Shown here piece by piece: positions 1 to 6,833 of a stretch of 26,456 nt of DNA. The DNA comes from RGIG4608 sp964534905. Lineage in GTDB: Bacteria > Bacillota > Clostridia > Oscillospirales > CAG-272. The stretch is from assembly GCA_964534905.1 (NCBI GenBank), contig CAZHPZ010000013.1:1-26456 (forward strand). The letters are read 5' to 3'. Numbering within the stretch: position 1 is the first letter of the stretch; the number at the start of each line of letters is the position of its first letter. The notes beneath the pieces are model-generated. The model was not told the DNA's origin and searched no databases. It saw only the letters and a program-made list of their open reading frames with translations. A program made the position numbers and the translations under genes.

Positions 1-49
1 CGCTCGGTTCTCTTCCTTTTTTCAAGAGCCCTCCGTTCGCGACTTTGTT

Positions 50-78
50 ATTCTACCACTTTTATCTCCTCTTGTCAA
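50..78 (-). promoter_or_regulatory. Sigma-A promoter reading leftward out of the window
   Basis: Read on the minus strand there is TTGACA (73-78), a 17-bp spacer, and TAGAAT (50-55). The start point would be near position 43. The transcribed stretch 1-43 contains a small possible hairpin (CTCTT/AAGAG around 12-30) and no start codon with a convincing ribosome binding site, so the gene served lies to the left of the window. I cannot tell whether it is an mRNA with a leader or an RNA gene. Confidence 0.6.
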
Positions 79-108
79 GGGATTTTTGCAAAGTTTTTTA
101 AGATTTTT

Positions 109-825
109 TTAAATTGCAAATCCACCGTCAAATCCGATGATCTGCCCTGTTAAAAATCCGCTCCTTTCGGTTGCAATCAAATAAACAAATTCGGCAACCT
201 CCCCCGGAGAAGCAATTCTGCCCACGGGCGTTTCATCGCAAAGCTCTGCAAGCGAATCTCCGTCAAGTTCCGAATTCATTTCGGTATCGACAACGCCCGG
301 TTCAATACAATTTACGCATATTCCCGACGGTCCAAGCTCCTTTGCGAGTGCTTTGGTAAATCCCTCAATGGCCGCCTTTGATGCCGAATATGCCACCTCG
401 CATGACGCGCCCGTCTTTCCCCACATAGATCCGATATTGATAATTCTTCCGAAATGCTGCCTTATCATACAGCGAGCCACTTCACGAGAAGTCCAAAACG
501 CCCCGTCCGCATTCACGCTCATCATTTTTCGATATTCGGCATCGCTCATATCTGTAAAAAGTCCTATATGCGATATGCCGGCATTATTAACAAGAATATC
601 AATTCCGCCCATTTTTTCTATCGCCGCAGTGCAAGCCTTGCGTACCTGTTCGGGATCCCCGATATCAGCTTTTACAGCAAACGCTCCCGTAAGGCTTGAT
701 ATTTCACGTGCATTTTCGTCGCTATTATTATATATGAAGGAAACCTCACACCCCTCGTTTGCGAATTTTTCAACGCATGCTCTGCCAATTCCTCGCGAGC
801 CGCCCGTTATCAAAACTTTTTTCAT
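109..825 (-). CDS. Short-chain dehydrogenase/reductase, FabG-like
   Basis: A 238-aa classical SDR oxidoreductase, probably NADP(H)-dependent and cytosolic. The sequence shows the N-terminal Rossmann dinucleotide-binding motif TGGSRGIG (about residues 7-14), the structural NNAG motif near residue 80, the catalytic Ser in GSMWGK, and the YSASK catalytic Tyr/Lys pair. It ends in the usual GQ-GFDGG segment. The start at 825 is chosen because GGAGAGGG sits 5 bp upstream; an in-frame start 21 bp further up lacks such a site. It closely resembles 3-oxoacyl-ACP reductases, but it is not beside other fatty acid synthesis genes, so the substrate is unknown. It lies 55 bp downstream of the polysaccharide deacetylase gene on the same strand, with no clear terminator between them, so the two are probably cotranscribed. 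The SDR family call is firm; the FabG role is only a resemblance. Confidence 0.9.
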   Translation of the reverse strand: MKKVLITGGSRGIGRACVEKFANEGCEVSFIYNNSDENAREISSLTGAFAVKADIGDPEQVRKACTAAIEKMGGIDILVNNAGISHIGLFTDMSDAEYRKMMSVNADGAFWTSREVARCMIRQHFGRIINIGSMWGKTGASCEVAYSASKAAIEGFTKALAKELGPSGICVNCIEPGVVDTEMNSELDGDSLAELCDETPVGRIASPGEVAEFVYLIATERSGFLTGQIIGFDGGFAI

Positions 826-880
826 TTTTACCCTCTCCGAAATCAAGCTTTTTAGTGTATCCGTTAGATACCAAAGATTT

Positions 881-1726
881 TCAAGATATTCTCACAGTCT
901 CACCAGCAGGAACAATGATTTTTTGGCCAAACAAATCAAGGTAAGCATCCGCAGACGACGGATTATAAACGACATTTCCGTCAATAGAAAATTCCAATCT
1001 GTCGCACACTTGCAGATACGCATGTATCTCTCCGTTTGTGGCATACCAAATATCCTCTCTTCCGCCCATATATTCCGCAAATTCTTCTATCACGCTCCAA
1101 TTATCATTATCATCAAACTCAAAACTATGTCCCCAAAGATAGAACAATTGCGCTTGGTTAGCCCACCAATAAGGATGCTCGTCCTTTTCCACAAATTGTT
1201 TGGCAAGCTCCATAAGACGAGGATCATTGTGATGACACGTAGCAGGCAATCTAAGCCAATCGGACGGCAGATCAAATCTACCTGTCGATATCGTGGTTCT
1301 TGCGTATTTTATTCCGCATTCTCTCAGCATCTCAACACTTTCATCATCGTAATCGCCGTTGGCATAAGCCATTCCATCCACAATTTTACCGAACATTTTT
1401 TCAAGCATCTTTCTGTCTGTAACAACATCATTTACAGCCATTGCTCTGTCGACACGAGAAAGTGAAAGATGTTTATATCCGTGATTCGCGACTTCAATGT
1501 CCTCAGACGTGTATATCTCAAGAGCCTCGGCGGCTGTCATTCTTCCCTTTTCGGTTTTTCCGTCATAGTCCTCGGAAAAATATCCGCTGTTAATGTTGAA
1601 CGTTCCCTTAAGCCCATACTTTTTCATAATCGAAATCAAACGCTTATCTTGCCTTACGCCGTCATCATAGCTCATCGTGAGTGCCTTGCTTTTAAAATGC
1701 GGGAATCTTATATATGCCTGATTCAT
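881..1726 (-). CDS. Polysaccharide deacetylase family protein (NodB-like)
   Basis: A 281-aa protein of the carbohydrate esterase 4/NodB-homology fold, metal-dependent deacetylases acting on N- or O-acetylated sugars. The metal and catalytic motif SYDDG (D21, D22) and the HxxxH metal ligands (H82, H86 in HGYKH) are visible, followed by a GDYDD segment and a late GHSFEF motif. No signal peptide or membrane segment is present, which is unusual for peptidoglycan or chitin deacetylases and suggests an intracellular substrate. The last 60 residues look like a small beta-rich extension. The start at 1726 follows GGAGA with a 7-bp gap; longer in-frame extension upstream would run through the promoter. 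It heads a probable two-gene unit with the SDR gene. The substrate cannot be predicted. Confidence 0.85.
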   Translation of the reverse strand: MNQAYIRFPHFKSKALTMSYDDGVRQDKRLISIMKKYGLKGTFNINSGYFSEDYDGKTEKGRMTAAEALEIYTSEDIEVANHGYKHLSLSRVDRAMAVNDVVTDRKMLEKMFGKIVDGMAYANGDYDDESVEMLRECGIKYARTTISTGRFDLPSDWLRLPATCHHNDPRLMELAKQFVEKDEHPYWWANQAQLFYLWGHSFEFDDNDNWSVIEEFAEYMGGREDIWYATNGEIHAYLQVCDRLEFSIDGNVVYNPSSADAYLDLFGQKIIVPAGETVRIS

Positions 1727-1756
1727 TTCATTTCTCCGATCATTAGAATTTGTTTC

Positions 1757-1785
1757 ATTATAACACACTTCCGCGAATTTGTAAA
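1757..1785 (-). promoter_or_regulatory. Promoter of the deacetylase-SDR unit
   Basis: On the minus strand TTTACA (1780-1785), a 17-bp spacer, and a consensus TATAAT (1757-1762), placed about 30 bp before the deacetylase start codon. It lies between the polA terminator and the gene, which supports the shorter start. Confidence 0.7.
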
Positions 1786-1789
1786 TCCC

Positions 1790-1825
1790 AAAAGCAAAAA
1801 GAGAAGAAAATTCATTCTTCTCTTT
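1790..1825 (-). terminator. Rho-independent terminator of polA
   Basis: An 11-bp perfect stem (1798-1808 with 1815-1825, loop of 6), followed on the minus strand by a T-rich run (TTTTTGCTTTT). It starts 12 bp after the polA stop codon. Confidence 0.8.
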
Positions 1826-1836
1826 CTGCAATCAAA

Positions 1837-4452
1837 TTATTTATTATCGTACCAGGTATCACCAACGGTAAGTTCAACGGAAAGCGGCACAGGAAGAGAG
1901 ATAACATTCTCCATTTCCTCGCGCAAGATTTCAGCAGCTCTCTCAGAGCAATTTCGGTTAGCTTCTATAACAAGCTCGTCATGCACCTGCAAAACAAGAT
2001 ACGCATCTATTTTTTCTTTGGAAAGTCGGCGGCTTACATTTATCATCGCCACTTTAATGATATCGGCAGCAGTTCCCTGAATAGGACTGTTCATAGCAAC
2101 TCGTTCTCCGAATTTTTTAAGCATTTTATTCTGTCCCGAAAGTTCGGGGATATATCTTCTTCTTCCGTAAAGAGTCGCAACATATCCGTTTGCATATCCG
2201 TCAACCACGATGTCCTTCAAATATTTATCAACAAGCGGATAGTTTGCTTTATAGCTTTCGATATACTCCTTTGCCTCCTTCATAGATATATGAAGATCAT
2301 CGGAAAGAGAAAATTCGCCAATGCCGTAAACAATACCGAAATTAACCGCTTTCGCACGCTTACGAAGCTCGCTTGTAACCATATTTTCCGGCACCCCGAA
2401 TACCTTGGACGCAGTCGAGGTGTGAATATCTTCTCCCGAAGCAAATGCACCTATCATATTCTCATCCCCCGATATAGCAGCAAGCAATCGAAGTTCAATT
2501 TGAGAATAGTCGGCATCAACAAGAACATAATCCGCGTTTTTCGGTACAAAGTATCGGCGAAGCTCCCTGCCAACCGCAGTTCTGATAGGTATATTTTGCA
2601 AATTCGGCTCCGCAGACGAGAGTCTTCCGGTAGCTGTTCCCGTCTGCTTGAATGTCGTGTGAATCCTGTTACCGTCTTCAAGGAGCTTAACAAATCCATC
2701 AACATATGTTCCCTTAAGCTTTGCAAACCGTCTGTAATCAAGTATATCCTCAATAATAGGGTGACACGGCTTCAGCTTTTCAAGAACATCGGCGTTTGTT
2801 GAATATCCCGTTTTGGTTTTCTTTCCGTGAGGTAATTCAAGCGTAACAAAAAGTACGTCCCCGAGTTGCTTAGGGGAATTTATATTAAATTTCTTTCCCG
2901 CATAAGCATACACTCTGTCCGCGAGCTCGGATATCATAATGTCAAGCTGCTTGCCATATTCAACAAGTCCCGACCCGTCTATTCCGAAGCCGATCTTCTC
3001 CATTTCATAAAGAACCTTTGAAAGCGGCATTTCAATATCGTAAAACAGCTTCTCGAAATGCAGCTCCTCTATTTTTTCTTTCAATATAATATATAGAGAA
3101 TAGACTATGCGCGACGTCGGTTCTTTTTCTTCAATCACCGCAGAAAGATATGACATAGCAAGACGCGAAAGATCGAACGAACCGTCTCCCGCATTAATAA
3201 CATAAGCGGCAAGCATAACGTCAAAAAAGCAATTTTGAAATCCCATTTTGGAAAGTGAATGATATACGCTTTTGCAATCGTGCATAACAAATTGTCTCTC
3301 CGTATCGCAAATGAAATTTGTGGCATCGGCAATATTTTCAAGTACAAGGTCTTCGTATGCCGTAGAGCAATAAAGCTTACCGTTTTCAAAGGATATTGCG
3401 CAAATCTCGGTTTTCGGAATGCTCAGCAAATAATTAATATCTACATTTTTATATTCTGTTTTACAGAATTTATCTGAATTATTTTCGGAGAAAAATCCAA
3501 TTTGCTCTTCCGTGCTATTTAAATCAGAGTTTTCGTAGGATAATCCATTTTTATTTTCGAAATCATTCGTATTATTTATATTTATTTCTTTGCTTTCGGA
3601 AAGCCTGTATTTTTTTATAAATCCCAAAAGTTCAAGCTCCGAGAAAAGTGCATAAGCATCTTTTCCGAATCCCGTAAAGCGCAATTTTTCAAAATCCTCT
3701 TCAAGCGGAACTGACACACATATGCGTGCAAGTGTCCTTGACATAAAAGCATCGTTTCTTGATGCTTCGAGCTTTTTATTTACAGACGGAGATATTTTAT
3801 CACTCGGGATACTATTGTAAATATTGTCAAGACTGCCGAAATCGGATATAAGCTTTAGCGCAGTCTTTTCTCCGACGCCCGCAACACCGGGAATGTTATC
3901 CGACGTGTCGCCCATAAGAGCCTTAACATCGACAAATTGCTCAGGCTGAACTCCGTACTTTTCAACGAACATCGCTCTGTCAAATCTCACAGTATCGTGA
4001 TTGGTTGTAAGAAGAACAGTTGTTGTATCACTTATAAGCTGAAGCGAATCCCTATCTCCCGTGAGTATATAAGCCTCGTATCCTCTCCCTTGAGCCTCGA
4101 CGGCAAGTGTGCCGAGAATATCATCCGCCTCGTATCCCTCACGCTCGATCACAGCAAATCCCATAGCACGCAATACACGCTTGGCATAAGGAAACTGAAC
4201 CGCAAGCTCCTCGGGCATCGGACGTCTTCCCGCCTTATAGGAATCATACATTTTGTGGCGGAAAGTCGGTGCCTTTAAATCAAATGCAACTGCAGCATAA
4301 TCGGGCTTCAGCGCTTCGACTTGCTTCATAATAATATTGATCATTCCGAATATCGCATTTGTGTAAAGCCCATTCTTATTGGAAAGCAGCTTCACACCGT
4401 AGAAGGCTCTATTAAGTATTGAGTTGCCGTCAACAACAAGTAATTTTTTCAT
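1837..4452 (-). CDS. polA: DNA polymerase I
   Basis: An 871-aa family A DNA polymerase for Okazaki fragment processing and repair. The N-terminal 5' nuclease domain (residues 1-280) has its acidic metal ligands: VVDGNS, EADD, TGDRDS, GDTSDN. The polymerase domain is complete: motif A DYSQIELR at about 648, motif B RKRAKAVNFGIVYG at about 697, motif C VHDE at about 823. The middle 3'-5' exonuclease region is present as a fold but lacks the DxE motif, so proofreading is probably absent, as in Bacillus and Thermus Pol I. An Asn/Glu/Ser-rich linker (about 284-336) separates the nuclease from the rest. The ATG at 4452 is used here; a TTG two codons upstream (4458) has better spacing (5 bp) from the AAGG site and is a real alternative. 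A terminator hairpin ends about 20 bp before the start, and no clear promoter lies between them. Confidence 0.97.
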   Translation of the reverse strand: MKKLLVVDGNSILNRAFYGVKLLSNKNGLYTNAIFGMINIIMKQVEALKPDYAAVAFDLKAPTFRHKMYDSYKAGRRPMPEELAVQFPYAKRVLRAMGFAVIEREGYEADDILGTLAVEAQGRGYEAYILTGDRDSLQLISDTTTVLLTTNHDTVRFDRAMFVEKYGVQPEQFVDVKALMGDTSDNIPGVAGVGEKTALKLISDFGSLDNIYNSIPSDKISPSVNKKLEASRNDAFMSRTLARICVSVPLEEDFEKLRFTGFGKDAYALFSELELLGFIKKYRLSESKEININNTNDFENKNGLSYENSDLNSTEEQIGFFSENNSDKFCKTEYKNVDINYLLSIPKTEICAISFENGKLYCSTAYEDLVLENIADATNFICDTERQFVMHDCKSVYHSLSKMGFQNCFFDVMLAAYVINAGDGSFDLSRLAMSYLSAVIEEKEPTSRIVYSLYIILKEKIEELHFEKLFYDIEMPLSKVLYEMEKIGFGIDGSGLVEYGKQLDIMISELADRVYAYAGKKFNINSPKQLGDVLFVTLELPHGKKTKTGYSTNADVLEKLKPCHPIIEDILDYRRFAKLKGTYVDGFVKLLEDGNRIHTTFKQTGTATGRLSSAEPNLQNIPIRTAVGRELRRYFVPKNADYVLVDADYSQIELRLLAAISGDENMIGAFASGEDIHTSTASKVFGVPENMVTSELRKRAKAVNFGIVYGIGEFSLSDDLHISMKEAKEYIESYKANYPLVDKYLKDIVVDGYANGYVATLYGRRRYIPELSGQNKMLKKFGERVAMNSPIQGTAADIIKVAMINVSRRLSKEKIDAYLVLQVHDELVIEANRNCSERAAEILREEMENVISLPVPLSVELTVGDTWYDNK

Positions 4453-4478
4453 AAACAATTTTACCTTTATTTTTATTA

Positions 4479-4505
4479 AAAGGGCAAATTAAAAATTTGC
4501 CCTTT
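4479..4505 (-). terminator. Terminator between the Nudix gene and polA
   Basis: A 12-bp perfect stem (4479-4490 with 4494-4505) with a 3-nt loop, followed on the minus strand by TTTTAATAAAAA. It begins just after the Nudix stop codon. The T-run is short and broken, so leaky termination with readthrough into polA is plausible. Confidence 0.65.
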
Positions 4506-4508
4506 GCT

Positions 4509-5048
4509 TTATTTGCTTTTAATGTTCCAAACCTTAAGAATAGCAGTCTGCGTTTTAGCATCCTCTATCTCTCCTCGCATTACCATATCTACAAGTTCGA
4601 CAAGAGGAATTCTCACAATCTCGATAAATTCTCCCTCATCAAAATCGGTATCGGTATAAGTCAATCCTTCGGCAAGATACATAGATATCCTTTCGCTGAG
4701 TATTGCAGGAGACGTAAATAAATCTCCGATATACGTCAAGCTTTCGCAAAGCGCACCCGTCTCCTCACGAAGTTCTCTCAGCGCTGCCTCACGTCTGTCC
4801 TCGCCTGCGTAATCAAGCTTTCCTGCCGGAATTTCCAAAAACATTCTTCCGCCTGCATATCGATACTGCTTTACGCAAATAACCTCACCGTCCTCTGTTA
4901 AAGGAACAACACAAACCGCTCCGAGATGTCTTGCGTATTCTCTCTTTGCGGTCTTTCCGTCGGGACGAATGACATCGTCGCAATATACGTGAAGCACCTT
5001 GCCGTCGAATATCAGATTTTCATTTTTGGTCTTTTCTTCAAAATTCAT
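4509..5048 (-). CDS. Nudix hydrolase, ADP-ribose pyrophosphatase-like
   Basis: A 179-aa cytosolic Nudix protein. The Nudix box lies at residues 76-98 with the RELREETG core; the loop between its first Gly and first Glu holds six residues (KLDYAG) instead of the usual five. The preceding RYAGGRMFLEIPAGK segment is typical of the NudF/ADP-ribose pyrophosphatase group, which hydrolyses ADP-ribose to AMP and ribose-5-phosphate. The ATG at 5048 follows the pyruvate kinase stop codon by 2 bp, and a TTG overlaps that stop as TTGA. There is no strong Shine-Dalgarno site, so translation is probably coupled to pyk. The substrate is assigned by family resemblance only. Pairing with pyk suggests constitutive expression from the pyk promoter. 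Confidence 0.88.
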   Translation of the reverse strand: MNFEEKTKNENLIFDGKVLHVYCDDVIRPDGKTAKREYARHLGAVCVVPLTEDGEVICVKQYRYAGGRMFLEIPAGKLDYAGEDRREAALRELREETGALCESLTYIGDLFTSPAILSERISMYLAEGLTYTDTDFDEGEFIEIVRIPLVELVDMVMRGEIEDAKTQTAILKVWNIKSK

Positions 5049-5050
5049 AA

Positions 5051-6463
5051 TCAAACAGTATCAACCTTAATAAGGTTCGTATTGCCCTTTTTGCCGTTGA
5101 TCATACCACCGGTAATAACGACCTGATCTCCCTTTTTGAGGTTGAATTCCTTTTTAGCGGTTTTAAGAGCCGAATAGAACAGCACGTCGGTCGTGGGAAC
5201 CTCTTCCGAAAGAACAGGTGTTACTCCCCAAGAAAGAGAAAGCTTGCGCACGCTCTTGGGGTCTACCGTAAGACCTATAATATCAACAGGCGGACGGAAA
5301 CGGCTTACCATTCGAGCGGTTCTACCCGAAAGCGAGCAAACCACAATAGCCTTGGCATTAAGGTCGATAGCCATCGAACAGGTTGCATGAGATACCGCAT
5401 CAACGGAATTTTCAATCTGAAATTCAGTTCCGTAGAATTTCTTTCCGTAATCAATGGAATTTTCCGTATATTCCGCAATTTTCGCCATAGTCTGAACCGC
5501 AAGAACGGGATATTTGCCCATAGCGGTCTCACCGGAAAGCATAATAGCGCTTGTTCCGTCATAAACGGCATTTGCAACGTCACTTATCTCTGCACGAGTG
5601 GGACGGGGATTGTGTATCATAGATTCAAGCATTTCGGTAGCGGTAATTACGCGCTTACCGAGAAGTCGACACTTAGTAATAAGGTGCTTTTGAATACGGG
5701 GAAGCTCCTCAAAGGGGATTTCAACTCCCATATCTCCTCTGCCTATCATAATGCCGTCGCAGGCGTCACATATCTCGTCAATATTATCAACGCCGTGCTG
5801 ATTTTCTATTTTTGCGATTATACTGATATTGTCGTCATGATTTTCGTCAAGGAATTTTCTGACGTCTTCAACGTCCTGTCTGCAGGAAACGAAAGAGCAA
5901 GCAACGTAGTCAACGTCATTCTCTATTCCGAAAAGCAAGTCCTTTTTATCATTTTCGGAAAGGTATACCTGCTTAAGGACCTTACCCGGAAAGCTCATAC
6001 TCTTTCTGTCGGAAAGCTCACCGCCCGCGGTCACGCGGCAGATTATGTCCGTACCGGATATCTCCTCGACAACAAAATGAATAAGACCGTTATTTACATA
6101 TATCTTGCTGCCGATCTCAAGCTCATTGGGAAGATTTTTATAGCTTACCGAAACTCTTTCCTGATTTCCCACGATCTCTTCGGTGGTAAATGTAAATCTA
6201 TCTCCGTCATTGAGGAATATCTTTCCGCCCTCGAATGTTCTTATTCTGTATTCGGGACCCTTTGTATCAAGAAGAATGGCAACGGGAAGATTAAGCTCTT
6301 CTCTTATCTTTTTAATTCTATCGATTCTCGCCTTGTGCTCTGCGTGATCTCCGTGCGAAAAGTTAAGGCGAGCAACGTTCATACCGGCAAGCATCAGTGC
6401 GCGAAGATTTTCCTCACTCTCCGATGCAGGACCTATCGTACATACGATTTTGGTTTTTCTCAT
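5051..6463 (-). CDS. pyk: Pyruvate kinase
   Basis: A 470-aa pyruvate kinase, converting PEP and ADP to pyruvate and ATP at the end of glycolysis. Family motifs are clear: KIVCTIGPAS at the start, NVARLNFSHG (K/Mg-site region), AKIENQHGVDNIDEI carrying the catalytic Lys and metal-binding Glu, and the ATEMLESM-NPRPTRAEISDVANAV signature. The length is that of the standard enzyme; the extra C-terminal PEP-utiliser-like domain found in some Bacilli is absent. GGAG lies 8 bp before the ATG. It is first in a two-gene unit with the Nudix hydrolase. The PEP it uses is also the substrate of DAHP synthase and the product of PEP carboxykinase, both encoded further right, though they are not cotranscribed. 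Confidence 0.98.
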   Translation of the reverse strand: MRKTKIVCTIGPASESEENLRALMLAGMNVARLNFSHGDHAEHKARIDRIKKIREELNLPVAILLDTKGPEYRIRTFEGGKIFLNDGDRFTFTTEEIVGNQERVSVSYKNLPNELEIGSKIYVNNGLIHFVVEEISGTDIICRVTAGGELSDRKSMSFPGKVLKQVYLSENDKKDLLFGIENDVDYVACSFVSCRQDVEDVRKFLDENHDDNISIIAKIENQHGVDNIDEICDACDGIMIGRGDMGVEIPFEELPRIQKHLITKCRLLGKRVITATEMLESMIHNPRPTRAEISDVANAVYDGTSAIMLSGETAMGKYPVLAVQTMAKIAEYTENSIDYGKKFYGTEFQIENSVDAVSHATCSMAIDLNAKAIVVCSLSGRTARMVSRFRPPVDIIGLTVDPKSVRKLSLSWGVTPVLSEEVPTTDVLFYSALKTAKKEFNLKKGDQVVITGGMINGKKGNTNLIKVDTV

Positions 6464-6510
6464 AGTTATATCTCCTTTTAGCTTGTAAAAGCAAAAATTA
6501 TTCCTTATAA

Positions 6511-6539
6511 ATTATAGCACATATCTTGCAATATTACAA
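6511..6539 (-). promoter_or_regulatory. Promoter of pyk
   Basis: On the minus strand TTGTAA (6534-6539), a 17-bp spacer, and consensus TATAAT (6511-6516), about 48 bp before the pyk ATG. It lies just downstream of the tRNA-Lys terminator. Confidence 0.7.
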
Positions 6540-6570
6540 GTCACTTTTAAAGAAAATTCACGAAAAATTA

Positions 6571-6602
6571 AAACAAAAAAGCACCTCGTATGAGGTGCTT
6601 TT
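6571..6602 (-). terminator. Terminator of the tRNA-Lys gene
   Basis: GCACCTC/GAGGTGC stem (6581-6587 with 6592-6598), extended by A/T pairs on both sides, GTAT loop, and on the minus strand a TTTTTTGTTTT tail. It abuts the CCA end of the tRNA. Confidence 0.85.
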
Positions 6603-6677
6603 GGTGCTCCATCGGAGAGTCGAACTCCGGACACCATGATTAAAAGTCATGTGCTCTACCTTCTGAGCTAATGGGGC
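6602..6677 (-). tRNA. tRNA-Lys (anticodon TTT)
   Basis: A 76-nt cloverleaf including an encoded CCA end. D stem GCTC/GAGC, anticodon stem CATGA/TCATG with loop CTTTTAA (anticodon TTT, lysine), T stem CGGAG/CTCCG with loop TTCGACT, discriminator A. The acceptor arms GCCCCAT and ATGGAGC pair at six of seven positions; C3 faces A70, a mismatch that is unusual in an otherwise perfect tRNA. The gene stands alone with its own promoter and terminator. Confidence 0.93.
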
Positions 6678-6696
6678 GTATTTTCGCTACTTGTAT

Positions 6697-6725
6697 ATGA
6701 TATCACAAAATCTTCGTTTTGTCAA
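6697..6725 (-). promoter_or_regulatory. Promoter of tRNA-Lys
   Basis: On the minus strand consensus TTGACA (6720-6725), a 17-bp spacer, and TATCAT (6697-6702), about 20 bp before the mature tRNA 5' end. Confidence 0.75.
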
Positions 6726-6794
6726 TATTGAGTTTTCCTAAAAATATGACAAATAACCTCGTATTTTGAGTTGTATTTTTGTGCATATTTATCA

Positions 6795-6824
6795 GTCTAA
6801 AGCGGAGTGCCCTCCGCTTTAGAC
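6795..6824 (-). terminator. Strong hairpin downstream of tex
   Basis: A 13-bp perfect stem (6795-6807 with 6812-6824) and a 4-nt loop, starting 9 bp after the tex stop codon. Neither strand has a proper T-run after it, so it may be an atypical terminator or an mRNA 3'-end stabilising structure rather than a classical intrinsic terminator. Confidence 0.5.
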
Positions 6825-6833
6825 CGTACAAGG

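Noticed and set aside
353..1465. Long plus-strand open frame (370 codons) across the SDR and deacetylase genes
   Set aside because: It is antisense to two genes with clear family motifs, has no recognisable domain or ribosome binding site, and its composition is that of a reverse-frame shadow.
1750..2802. Long plus-strand open frame (350 codons) opposite polA
   Set aside because: It lies within the polymerase domain of polA, whose motifs A, B and C fix the coding strand; the translated product resembles nothing.
4509..5048. Extra residue in the Nudix box as a sign of an inactive enzyme
   Set aside because: The insertion is in the loop before the catalytic REUxEE helix, which is intact; I believe such loop variation occurs in active relatives.
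5387..6481. Plus-strand open frame of 364 codons opposite pyruvate kinase
   Set aside because: Shadow of a highly conserved gene; no motif, no start signal.
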